NCBI GenBank assembly: GCA_023435545.1
Contig: JAEYRQ010000308.1
Location: forward strand, 1 to 9,404
DNA length: 9,404 nucleotides
Reading direction: 5' to 3'
DNA from: Pseudomonadota bacterium
Lineage (GTDB): Bacteria > Pseudomonadota > Alphaproteobacteria > Rhizobiales > Tepidamorphaceae
Position 1 is the stretch's first letter. Each line of letters begins with the position of its first letter. Position numbers and translations under genes: made by a program. The notes below the pieces were generated by a model that worked only from the letters and a program-made list of their open reading frames with translations, searched no databases and had not been told where the DNA came from. This document shows, one piece after another, positions 1 to 5,475 of this stretch.

Positions 1-50
1 GCATAGAGCGAGCCGTCGACGGGGGAGATGCAGCGGATGGTGGAGGTCAT
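1..50 (-). CDS. Aldehyde dehydrogenase, N-terminal fragment (cut by the window edge)
   Basis: An ATG at 50-48 on the minus strand opens a frame reading MTSTIRCISPVDGSLYA, which continues past position 1. A CISP-[IV]-DGS-x-Y opening is typical of NAD(P)-dependent aldehyde dehydrogenases found in amine and polyamine catabolic clusters, which oxidise an aldehyde intermediate to the acid in the cytoplasm. Only 16 codons are visible, so catalytic Cys and Glu residues cannot be checked. It lies 25 bases downstream of the PIN toxin on the same strand. A purine-rich AAAGAG about 10 bases before the ATG is a weak ribosome binding site. Its most natural partner is the glutamine synthetase-like gene further upstream (PuuA/PuuC-type pairing), now separated from it by the toxin-antitoxin module. 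The family call is recognition from a short N-terminus; it could be another protein beginning similarly. Confidence 0.6.
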   Translation of the reverse strand, partial: MTSTIRCISPVDGSLY

Positions 51-75
51 GCGTTGGTACTCTTTGTTCGCTGTG

Positions 76-492
76 TCAGCAGCCGAGGGCCTGAACGTGG
101 CCGGCCTTTGCGTAGTCGAGGATCAACCGGTCGCGCGTGACCACAATCATGTCCGCCTCTCGGGCCGTGGCAATGATGATCCGGTCGACCGGATCCTTGG
201 GAGGATTGCCCGGAAGGAACGAGGACTGAATGAGCACTTCCGGAGACAGGTCCGCAACGGACATATTTGGCACGGACGCCAGCTGCCGAAAGAATGCTCG
301 TGGATCGAGCGGCGACGCGAGCCTCCCGCGTGCCGCCAGCATCCCAATTTCCCACGCCGTCATCGGCGAAAGGTGCACCGTATCTCCACGATCGGACGCC
401 TGATCGAGAGCTTCGATCGCCTCTTCGGCGATCGAGGCCTCGGTGGCAATCCAGATTGCGGCACACGTGTCCAGAAGAAGGGAGTCGCTCAT
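76..492 (-). CDS. vapC: PIN-domain ribonuclease toxin, VapC-like
   Basis: This 138-residue protein has the size and architecture of a VapC/PIN toxin, a Mg2+-dependent endoribonuclease that cleaves RNA when its antitoxin is lost. Visible PIN signatures are LLLDTCAAIW (Asp8), AWEIGM (Glu48), KDPVDRIIIATA (Asp100 and Asp103) and VVTRDRLI (Asp121), so the acidic active site appears intact. The ATG at 492 overlaps the antitoxin stop codon as ATGA (four shared bases), the usual arrangement for a translationally coupled toxin, and GGGGAG lies seven bases upstream. A GTG at 507 would add five residues but is less well placed. The variant with DPVDR and a C-terminal RDxxIxxY segment resembles the PIN subgroup often annotated as type II toxin-antitoxin system VapC family. 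The target RNA is unknown; the family call is firm. Confidence 0.93.
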   Translation of the reverse strand: MSDSLLLDTCAAIWIATEASIAEEAIEALDQASDRGDTVHLSPMTAWEIGMLAARGRLASPLDPRAFFRQLASVPNMSVADLSPEVLIQSSFLPGNPPKDPVDRIIIATAREADMIVVTRDRLILDYAKAGHVQALGC

Positions 493-893
493 TCCTGTTC
501 TCCCCACGTGGGGTCGGCAGGAGCCGTCAAGTCGGTCTCGGGGAGAACAGTGACCTTTCCCTTCAACACCCCGAACAGCGGATGGCGCCTGGGGCTCTTG
601 GATTGATTTCGCGCTGGCGCCAGGTCCCGCTTGTCATTGCCGCGCGCGATGGTGGGATCGCGGCGGAACACGAGCTTCTCACCCTCGGTATCCACCTGTT
701 CCGTCCGATATCCTGCCTCCAGCCAAACCTTCGTCATCACGTTGTTCGACGGATTGTTGCTCCACCATGCCGCGTAGGCCTTCGAATTCGGGAGCGCCTC
801 ACCGATCACCTGCTCGATTTCCGCGAACGTCATCGGAACACGCTCCTTGCCCTGCGACTTGAGAAAGCTGCCCAACGGATCGTATTTGCCCAC
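489..893 (-). CDS. Antitoxin: DUF7662-like N-terminal domain joined to a VapB/Phd-type toxin-binding tail
   Basis: This 134-residue protein precedes and overlaps the PIN toxin, so it is the likely antitoxin. Residues 1-78 match my recollection of the DUF7662 family: KYDPLGSFL at the start, MTFAEIEQVIGEALP at 21-35, the AAWWSNNPSN block at 41-50, and WLEAGYRTEQVD at 57-68. A basic linker follows (about 79-102). Residues 103-134 (RHPLFGVLKGKVTV, then DLTAPADPTWG) resemble the acidic C-terminal tails by which short VapB/AbrB- and Phd-type antitoxins bind PIN toxins. No AbrB, ribbon-helix-helix or Phd domain is seen. The GTG start at 893 is chosen because GGAAGG lies six bases upstream; an ATG at 935 would put the start upstream of the predicted transcription start and inside the operator. 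The N-terminal domain probably binds the operator, which is inference. The antitoxin role rests on position and tail. Confidence 0.8.
   Translation of the reverse strand: MGKYDPLGSFLKSQGKERVPMTFAEIEQVIGEALPNSKAYAAWWSNNPSNNVMTKVWLEAGYRTEQVDTEGEKLVFRRDPTIARGNDKRDLAPARNQSKSPRRHPLFGVLKGKVTVLPETDLTAPADPTWGEQE
500..505 (-). promoter_or_regulatory. Ribosome binding site of the PIN toxin
   Basis: GGGGAG on the minus strand, seven bases before the ATG at 492 and inside the last codons of the antitoxin. It supports the ATG over the GTG at 507, which sits directly against this element and would have no room for it. Confidence 0.6.
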
Positions 894-899
894 GACACA

Positions 900-905
900 C
901 CTTCC
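900..905 (-). promoter_or_regulatory. Ribosome binding site deciding the GTG start of the antitoxin
   Basis: GGAAGG on the minus strand, six bases before the GTG at 893. It makes the GTG a much better start than the in-frame ATG at 935, which lies within the promoter. Confidence 0.65.
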
Positions 906-924
906 ATGTACCCAATGAAGGCAT

Positions 925-953
925 AATGTAAACACACTAGGCAGGTGTGTAAA
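925..953 (-). promoter_or_regulatory. Sigma70-like promoter of the toxin-antitoxin module
   Basis: On the minus strand TTTACA (953-948, five of six to the -35 consensus) is separated by exactly 17 bases from TACATT (930-925, four of six to the -10 consensus). The start of transcription would fall near 918, giving a leader of about 25 bases to the GTG at 893. It lies directly after the glutamine synthetase stop codon in a stretch richer in A+T than its surroundings, so the module can be expressed independently of the operon. Confidence 0.6.
932..950. promoter_or_regulatory. Inverted repeat in the toxin-antitoxin promoter, candidate autoregulatory operator
   Basis: ACACAC (932-937) and GTGTGT (945-950) form a dyad with a seven-base centre lying in the spacer between the -35 and -10 boxes and touching the -35 box. 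Type II antitoxins commonly repress their own promoter through such dyads. Further half-sites occur nearby: GTGTGT at 963-968, 18 bases from its twin, and ACACAC at 895-900 beside the ribosome binding site. The operator role is inferred from position. Confidence 0.5.
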
Positions 954-968
954 GCTTTCTAAGTGTGT

Positions 969-2339
969 CTAAGCCCGCTCGAAGCCCCGTGCCACTTCCC
1001 AGTCGGTGACCTTACGGTCGTATTCGCCCTGCTCCCATTCGGCGGTGTGGATGTAGTGGTCCATCACGTCCTCGCCGAACGCCTCGTGCAGCATCTTCGA
1101 GCCCTTCATCAGATCGATCGCCTCGCGCAGCGTCTTGGGGATCTCGCGCAGCTTCTCGCCGAGATAAGCGTCGCCCTCGAAGGGCGGTTCCAGTTCGAGT
1201 TTGTTCTCGATCCCGGAGAGGCCAGCGGCAAGGATCGCGGCGAAGGCGAGATAGGGGTTGAGGTCGGCGCCGCCCATGCGGCACTCGATCCTGATCCCCT
1301 TGCTGTTCTCGCCGCAGACCCGGAAGCCCGCGGTGCGGTTGTCGCCGCTCCAGATCGCCTTGGTGGGCGCGAAGGTGCCGGCCTGGAAGCGCTTGTAGGA
1401 GTTGATGTAGGGCGCCAGGAACCAGGTGATCTCGCGCGAATGCGCGATCAGCCCGGCGACGTAGTGGCGCATCATCGCCGACATGCCGCGCTCGGCCTTT
1501 GGGTCGAGGAACAGCGGCTTCCTGCCGGCTGCGTCCCACAGCGAGGAATGGATGTGGCAGCTCGATCCGGCGAGGTCGTAGCGCCACTTGGCCATGAAGG
1601 TGATCGACTTGCCCTGCTGGTCGGCGATCTCCTTGACCGCATTCTTCATGATGACGTGGCGGTCGGCCATGGTCAGCGCCTCGGCGTAGCGGACGTTCAG
1701 TTCCTCCTGCCCCGGCCCCCATTCGCCCTTGGTGTTCTCGACCGGAATGCCCGCCGCCGTCAGGTTGGTGCGGATCGCCTGCATGACCCCCTCGACGCGG
1801 GTGCACTGCAGGACGTTGTAGTCCTCGATGTAGTAGCCGGACGTCGTCAGGTTCCGGTACCCCTTGTCGAAGGCGGCGCGGTAGCTGTCGTCGAACAGGT
1901 AGAACTCCAGCTCGGACGCAAAGAAGGCGGTCGCCTTCAGCGCCTTCAGCCGCTCGAGCTGGCGCTTCAGGATGGCGCGCGGGCTGTGCGGGATCGGTTC
2001 ATGGTGGTGGTGGTCGACGAGATCGGAGAGCACCAGCGCCGTCTTCGGCAGCCAGGGCACCGGCATCAGCGTCGCCATGTCCGGCTTCAGCACGAAATCG
2101 CCATAGCCGCGCGCCCAGTTGGCGGCCTTGTAACCGGGCACCGGCTCCATCTCGATGTCATTGGCCAAGAGGTAGTCGCAGGCATGCGTCTCCTCGTGGG
2201 CGGAGGTGACGAAATGCTCCGCCTGGAAGCGCTTGCCGACGAGGCGGCCGATCATGTCGGGAAAGCAGACGATGACGGTGTCGATGTCACCGGCCTTCAC
2301 CGCCTTGGCGAGCGTTTCGAGTGTGAGCTTGGCAGCCAT
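969..2339 (-). CDS. Glutamine synthetase-family ligase (gamma-glutamylamide synthetase / PuuA-like)
   Basis: This 456-residue enzyme belongs to the glutamine synthetase superfamily and probably joins the gamma-carboxyl of glutamate to an amine using ATP, as PuuA does with putrescine. Catalytic landmarks are present: SELEFYLF (metal-binding Glu143 and Glu145), KGEWGPGQEELN (Glu206, Glu212), the SSCHIHSSL segment (His262, His264), NSYKRF (Arg317), DNRTAGFR (Arg335, Arg340) and RIECRMGGADLNPYLA (Glu352, Arg354). Length fits the family. The Tyr-containing adenylylation loop of housekeeping GlnA is not recognisable near the expected place, and the sequence is closer to the PuuA/GlnA3-type branch, so a catabolic role is more likely than ammonium assimilation. 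The only clear start, ATG at 2339, has a poor ribosome binding site (CGGACACC). It follows the TRAP genes and may depend on upstream translation or readthrough. The amine substrate is not identifiable. Confidence 0.9.
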   Translation of the reverse strand: MAAKLTLETLAKAVKAGDIDTVIVCFPDMIGRLVGKRFQAEHFVTSAHEETHACDYLLANDIEMEPVPGYKAANWARGYGDFVLKPDMATLMPVPWLPKTALVLSDLVDHHHHEPIPHSPRAILKRQLERLKALKATAFFASELEFYLFDDSYRAAFDKGYRNLTTSGYYIEDYNVLQCTRVEGVMQAIRTNLTAAGIPVENTKGEWGPGQEELNVRYAEALTMADRHVIMKNAVKEIADQQGKSITFMAKWRYDLAGSSCHIHSSLWDAAGRKPLFLDPKAERGMSAMMRHYVAGLIAHSREITWFLAPYINSYKRFQAGTFAPTKAIWSGDNRTAGFRVCGENSKGIRIECRMGGADLNPYLAFAAILAAGLSGIENKLELEPPFEGDAYLGEKLREIPKTLREAIDLMKGSKMLHEAFGEDVMDHYIHTAEWEQGEYDRKVTDWEVARGFERA

Positions 2340-2373
2340 TTATGGTGTCCGTGGGTTGCCGGCTGGGCTTGGA

Positions 2374-2398
2374 GGGGGCCGGCGCGCGGCCGGCCCCC
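2374..2398. repeat. GC-rich perfect hairpin between dctP and the glutamine synthetase gene
   Basis: GGGGGCCGG (2374-2382) and CCGGCCCCC (2390-2398) form a perfect nine-base-pair stem with a seven-base loop. No T-tract follows on either strand, so a classical intrinsic terminator is unlikely. Located just after the binding-protein gene in transcript order, it could stabilise the upstream message against 3' exonucleases or reduce readthrough into the ligase gene. Confidence 0.55.
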
Positions 2399-2426
2399 GG
2401 TGTCGAATGTCCGGTGTCGGATGTCC
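2399..2426. repeat. Tandem 14-base direct repeat (two copies)
   Basis: GGTGTCGAATGTCC (2399-2412) is followed immediately by GGTGTCGGATGTCC (2413-2426), with one difference. It sits between the two intercistronic hairpins. It may be a remnant of slippage or a repeated protein or RNA binding site; nothing shows a function. Confidence 0.6.
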
Positions 2427-2430
2427 GGGG

Positions 2431-2448
2431 CGGAGCCCCAAGGCTCCG
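2431..2448. repeat. Second intercistronic hairpin, directly after dctP
   Basis: CGGAGCC (2431-2437), loop CCAA, GGCTCCG (2442-2448): a perfect seven-base-pair stem with a four-base loop, starting five bases past the dctP stop codon on the minus strand. Together with the stem at 2374-2398 it probably marks a processing or attenuation region that sets dctP expression apart from the ligase gene. No U-run follows. Confidence 0.5.
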
Positions 2449-2453
2449 GCCGG

Positions 2454-3515
2454 TCAGTAGCGATAGGGCGGTCCGGCGCGGCGCATGGTGTCGTTGTACA
2501 TCCTCAGGATCTCGACGACGCGGGCGTTGCGCGGGCTCATCGCCGCGATCTCGTCCCAGAACTCCACCGCCGCGTCCTCGACCTGCTTCCACTCCTCGTG
2601 GGGGATCGTCGTCAGCTCGAGCTTGGTCCCGCGCGTGCGAAGCTCCGCCTCGCCGCCCCAGTACCACCACTGGCGATAGTAGTGGGAGGAGTCCATGCAC
2701 AGCTTGAACAGCTCCTTCAGGTGATCGGGCACCGCGTTCCACTTTTCGGTGTTGGCGAAGTAGGAGCCCGCCCAGGCGCCGGAGATGTTGTTGGTCAGGA
2801 AGTAGTCGGTGACGTCGGCCCAGCCCACCGTGTAGTCCTCGGTGATGCCCGACCAGGCGACGCCGTCGAGTTCGCCGGTCTGGACCGCGACCTCGATGTC
2901 CTCCCAGGGAAGCGTCACCGGCACCACGCCGAAGCGGGCGAGGAACTTGCCGGCCGTCGGGAAGGTGAACACCCTCAGCCCCTGCAGATCCGACAGGGAG
3001 CGCAGCGGCTTGACGGTGGCGAAGTGGCAAGGATCCCAGGCCCCGGCGCTGAGCCAGGTGACATTCTCGATCTCGCCGTAGGCCTCCTCCCAGATCTCGC
3101 GCAGGCCGTACTGGTTGAACAGCACCGGCACGTCGAGCGAGTAGCGGGTGGCGAAGGGGAAGTAGCCACCGAACACCGAGATGTCGACGGGGGCGGCGAT
3201 CGAATCGTCGTCGCTCTGCACCGCGTCGATGGTGCCGCGCTGCATGGCGCGGAACAGTTCGCCGGTCGGCACCAGCTGGTCGGCGGTGAACAGCTCGATC
3301 ACCATCTCGCCGTTGGCGACCTTGTTGAAGGCGTCGATCGACGGCTTGATCACGTGCTCGGCGAGCGCCGGACCGGCATAGGTCTGCAGGCGCCAGCGGA
3401 TCGGCGACTGGCCGAGCACCGCGGGCGCAGCCAGCGTGGTGGCGCCGGCGGTGGCGGTCGCCACACCGGCGGTCTTCAGGAACTGTCGCTTCGTCAGCTT
3501 CTTGGATTGGGTCAT
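2454..3515 (-). CDS. dctP: TRAP transporter solute-binding protein, DctP family
   Basis: This 353-residue periplasmic protein captures the substrate and delivers it to the DctQM permease encoded just upstream. Residues 5-35 form an export signal with a Tat-like variant (KRQFLK at 9-14, hydrophobic AGVATATAGATTLAAPAV, then LGQ); the expected twin Arg is Lys-Arg. The mature part has the DctP layout: TADQLVPTGELFRAMQRGTID at about 78-98, then LQGLRVFTFPTAG at 178-190 carrying the usual ligand-contacting Arg region, and ELDGVAWSGITEDY at 216-229. The pattern is nearer to TakP-like keto- and amino-acid binders than to the C4-dicarboxylate DctP, but the ligand cannot be assigned. ATG at 3515 has AAGGGAGA about eight bases upstream. 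A 121-base gap with a hairpin precedes it and a hairpin-rich gap follows, fitting the usual higher dosage of binding proteins. Confidence 0.93.
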   Translation of the reverse strand: MTQSKKLTKRQFLKTAGVATATAGATTLAAPAVLGQSPIRWRLQTYAGPALAEHVIKPSIDAFNKVANGEMVIELFTADQLVPTGELFRAMQRGTIDAVQSDDDSIAAPVDISVFGGYFPFATRYSLDVPVLFNQYGLREIWEEAYGEIENVTWLSAGAWDPCHFATVKPLRSLSDLQGLRVFTFPTAGKFLARFGVVPVTLPWEDIEVAVQTGELDGVAWSGITEDYTVGWADVTDYFLTNNISGAWAGSYFANTEKWNAVPDHLKELFKLCMDSSHYYRQWWYWGGEAELRTRGTKLELTTIPHEEWKQVEDAAVEFWDEIAAMSPRNARVVEILRMYNDTMRRAGPPYRY

Positions 3516-3538
3516 GCTGTTCGTCTCCCTTCTGGTCG

Positions 3539-3567
3539 GTTCAGTCCGGTTGGACCGTTCAGTCCGG
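3539..3567. repeat. 11-base direct repeat between dctM and dctP
   Basis: GTTCAGTCCGG occurs at 3539-3549 and again at 3557-3567, 18 bases apart (start to start), upstream of dctP on the minus strand. The spacing approaches two helical turns, so a paired binding site is possible, but duplication by slippage is equally plausible. Confidence 0.5.
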
Positions 3568-3568
3568 A

Positions 3569-3586
3569 CGGCGGCATCCCCCGCCG
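3569..3586. repeat. Hairpin upstream of dctP
   Basis: CGGCGG (3569-3574) and CCGCCG (3581-3586) form a six-base-pair GC stem with a six-base loop in the dctM-dctP gap. No U-run follows. It could act at the 5' side of a processed dctP message. Confidence 0.4.
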
Positions 3587-3636
3587 CGATCCAAGTCCCG
3601 CATCTCCCGGCGTTTTCCTCCCTTCCGCAGCTCCCG

Positions 3637-4959
3637 CTATCGCCCGTAGATCATCTGCGGCAGCCACAGCGCGATCTGCGGGAAAGCCATCACCAATGCC
3701 AGACCGCAGGTCATGACGATGACGAAGGGCAGGATCGAGCGGTAGATGTCGGCGAGCGTCACCTCCGGCGGCGCCATGGCGCGCATGAGGAACAGGTTGT
3801 AGCCGAAGGGCGGGGTCATGTAGGCGATCTGGCAGGTGATCGTGTAGAGGATGCCGTACCAGATCAGGTCGAACTCGAGCATCTTGACGAGCGGCACATA
3901 GAGCGGTGCCACGATCACCAGCATCGCCGTGTCGTCGAGGAACATCCCCATGAGCAGGTAGGAGATCTGCATCATGATGATGACCTCCCACGGCCCGAGA
4001 CCGAGCCGGTCGAGGAAGAAGGCCTCGATCGCCTTGACCGCGCCGAGCCCGTCGAACACGGCGCCGAAGGTCAGGGCGGCGCGGATGATCCACATGAACA
4101 TGCAGCTGATGCCGAGCGTCTTGCGGACCGTCTCGTGCAGGACGTGGAAGGTCAGCCGCCCCTTGATCAGCGCCGCCACGGTGGCCGACATCGCCCCGAC
4201 CGCGGAGCTCTCCACCAGGCTGGTGACGCCCATCATGAACAGGCCCATCATCAGGAAGAAAATCAGGAGGGGCAGGACGCCGGCCCGAAGCAGCTTCAGC
4301 TTGTGGCCCCAGCTCACCTGCCGCTCCTCCTTCGGCAGGATCGGTGCGAGGTCCGGCTGCAGGTAGCAGCGCACCAGGATGTAGACGATGAACAGGCTCG
4401 CCATCATGAGGCCGGGCAGGACGCCGGCGAGCCAGAGCTGGCCGATCGGCTGGCGGGCGATCATGCCGTAGAGCACCAGCACCACCGAGGGCGGCACCAG
4501 GATGCCGAGCGTCGAACCGGCCTGGATGACGCCGGTGACCATGATCTTGTCGTAGCCGCGCCTGAGCAGTTCGGGCAGCGCGATGGTGGCGCCGATGGCG
4601 AGGCCCGCGACCGACAGCCCGTTCATCGCCGAAATCACCACCATCACGCCGATGGTGCCGATGGCGAGACCGCCGCGGACCGGTCCGAACCAGACGTGGA
4701 ACATCTCGTAGAGATCGTCGGCTATCCCTGACTCCGACAGCATGTAGCCCATGTAGATGAACATCGGCAGCGTCAGCAGCGGGTACCACTTCATCAGCTT
4801 GATGGAGGCCCCGAAGGCGAGTTCCACCCCGCCGTCACCCCACAGCAGCAGCGCAGCGACGACGGCGACGAAGCCGATCGCGCCATAGACCCGCTGGCCG
4901 GTGATCAGCATCACCATCATCGAGGAAAACATCAGGATGGCGATGAGCTCGTAGCTCAT
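3637..4959 (-). CDS. dctM: TRAP transporter large permease subunit, DctM family
   Basis: This 440-residue inner-membrane protein forms the translocation channel of a sodium-driven TRAP transporter with DctQ and the DctP-type binding protein. It has about twelve hydrophobic segments and family hallmarks: SAMNGLSVAGLAIG at 110-123, QAGSTLGILVPPS at 146-158, SSAVGAMSATVAALI at 251-265, MFLDDTAMLVIVAPLYVP at 339-356 and MTPPFGYNLF at 381-390. Length is normal for the family. The ATG at 4959 overlaps the dctQ stop codon as ATGA, the usual coupling of these subunits. A longer frame to 5043 exists, but its 28 extra residues are Arg/His-rich with no relation to the family, so it was not used. dctP follows 121 bases downstream. 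Confidence 0.95.
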   Translation of the reverse strand: MSYELIAILMFSSMMVMLITGQRVYGAIGFVAVVAALLLWGDGGVELAFGASIKLMKWYPLLTLPMFIYMGYMLSESGIADDLYEMFHVWFGPVRGGLAIGTIGVMVVISAMNGLSVAGLAIGATIALPELLRRGYDKIMVTGVIQAGSTLGILVPPSVVLVLYGMIARQPIGQLWLAGVLPGLMMASLFIVYILVRCYLQPDLAPILPKEERQVSWGHKLKLLRAGVLPLLIFFLMMGLFMMGVTSLVESSAVGAMSATVAALIKGRLTFHVLHETVRKTLGISCMFMWIIRAALTFGAVFDGLGAVKAIEAFFLDRLGLGPWEVIIMMQISYLLMGMFLDDTAMLVIVAPLYVPLVKMLEFDLIWYGILYTITCQIAYMTPPFGYNLFLMRAMAPPEVTLADIYRSILPFVIVMTCGLALVMAFPQIALWLPQMIYGR

Positions 4960-5465
4960 GCGATCGGCCTCCCGATGGCCTCGGCGAGGTTGCGGAGGAA
5001 GGCGGCGATCGCCTGCAGCAGCGTCAGCGTGATGCCGATGCACATGATGATCTTGATCGGCGCCATGTAGGGCGACCAGGACGAGTAGCTGGTCTCGCCG
5101 TATTTCAGCGCGTATTCGGTCGAGGAGATGCCGCCGATCAGCAGCACCACCAGGAAGAAGATCAGGAACAGTACGGTAAGCGAATCGACCACCGCCCGGG
5201 TGTGCGCCGACCAGCGGCTGTAGGCGAGGTCCATCCTGACATGCGAGTCCATCTGCAGCGAGTAGCCGCCGCCGAGGATGTAGTAGGCCGCCATGGTGAA
5301 CTGGGCCATCTCCAGCGTCCAGTTGGCGGGCAGGAGGAACGTCTTGGAGATCGACGAGTAGAACAGGATCGCCATCATCGCGAAGACGAGGTACATCGCG
5401 AACAGGCCGACATACCTGTTCACGCCGTCGACATACCGGACATAGGCCCTGATCGCCTTCGGCAT
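4956..5465 (-). CDS. dctQ: TRAP transporter small permease subunit, DctQ family
   Basis: This 169-residue membrane protein is the small subunit that partners DctM. Four hydrophobic segments are visible at about 17-38, 50-70, 92-112 and 134-156, and the conserved DctQ motif HVRMDLAYSRWS occurs at 75-86 after the second segment. Start ATG at 5465 was chosen: GGGGAG lies just upstream and it begins ten bases after the amidohydrolase stop codon, giving tight operon spacing. An ATG at 5495 would overlap the upstream gene and add ten non-conserved residues. The stop codon overlaps the dctM start by four bases. Confidence 0.93.
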   Translation of the reverse strand: MPKAIRAYVRYVDGVNRYVGLFAMYLVFAMMAILFYSSISKTFLLPANWTLEMAQFTMAAYYILGGGYSLQMDSHVRMDLAYSRWSAHTRAVVDSLTVLFLIFFLVVLLIGGISSTEYALKYGETSYSSWSPYMAPIKIIMCIGITLTLLQAIAAFLRNLAEAIGRPIA

Positions 5466-5475
5466 CGCTCCCCGC

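Noticed and set aside
28..606. A 192-codon plus-strand open frame
   Set aside because: It is antisense to the PIN toxin and the antitoxin, both supported by motifs, ribosome binding sites and the ATGA overlap.
969..2339. Housekeeping glutamine synthetase GlnA
   Set aside because: The neighbours are catabolic genes, no glnB or ntr gene is adjacent, and the sequence follows the PuuA-like pattern without a recognisable adenylylation loop.
2399..2426. CRISPR-like repeat
   Set aside because: Only two 14-base copies with no spacer between them, and no cas gene in the window.
963..3716. A 917-codon open frame on the plus strand
   Set aside because: It is antisense to the clearly recognisable ligase and binding-protein genes; its translation is Arg/Val/Gly/His-rich with no family motifs, as expected for antisense frames in GC-rich DNA.
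3436..4731. A 431-codon plus-strand open frame
   Set aside because: It is antisense to dctM and reads as a His/Asp/Glu/Arg-rich low-complexity chain, the shadow of a membrane protein gene.
4957..5043. Longer DctM start at 5043
   Set aside because: The 28 added residues are Arg/His-rich, lie over dctQ and do not look like a membrane segment; the ATGA-coupled ATG at 4959 fits the family.
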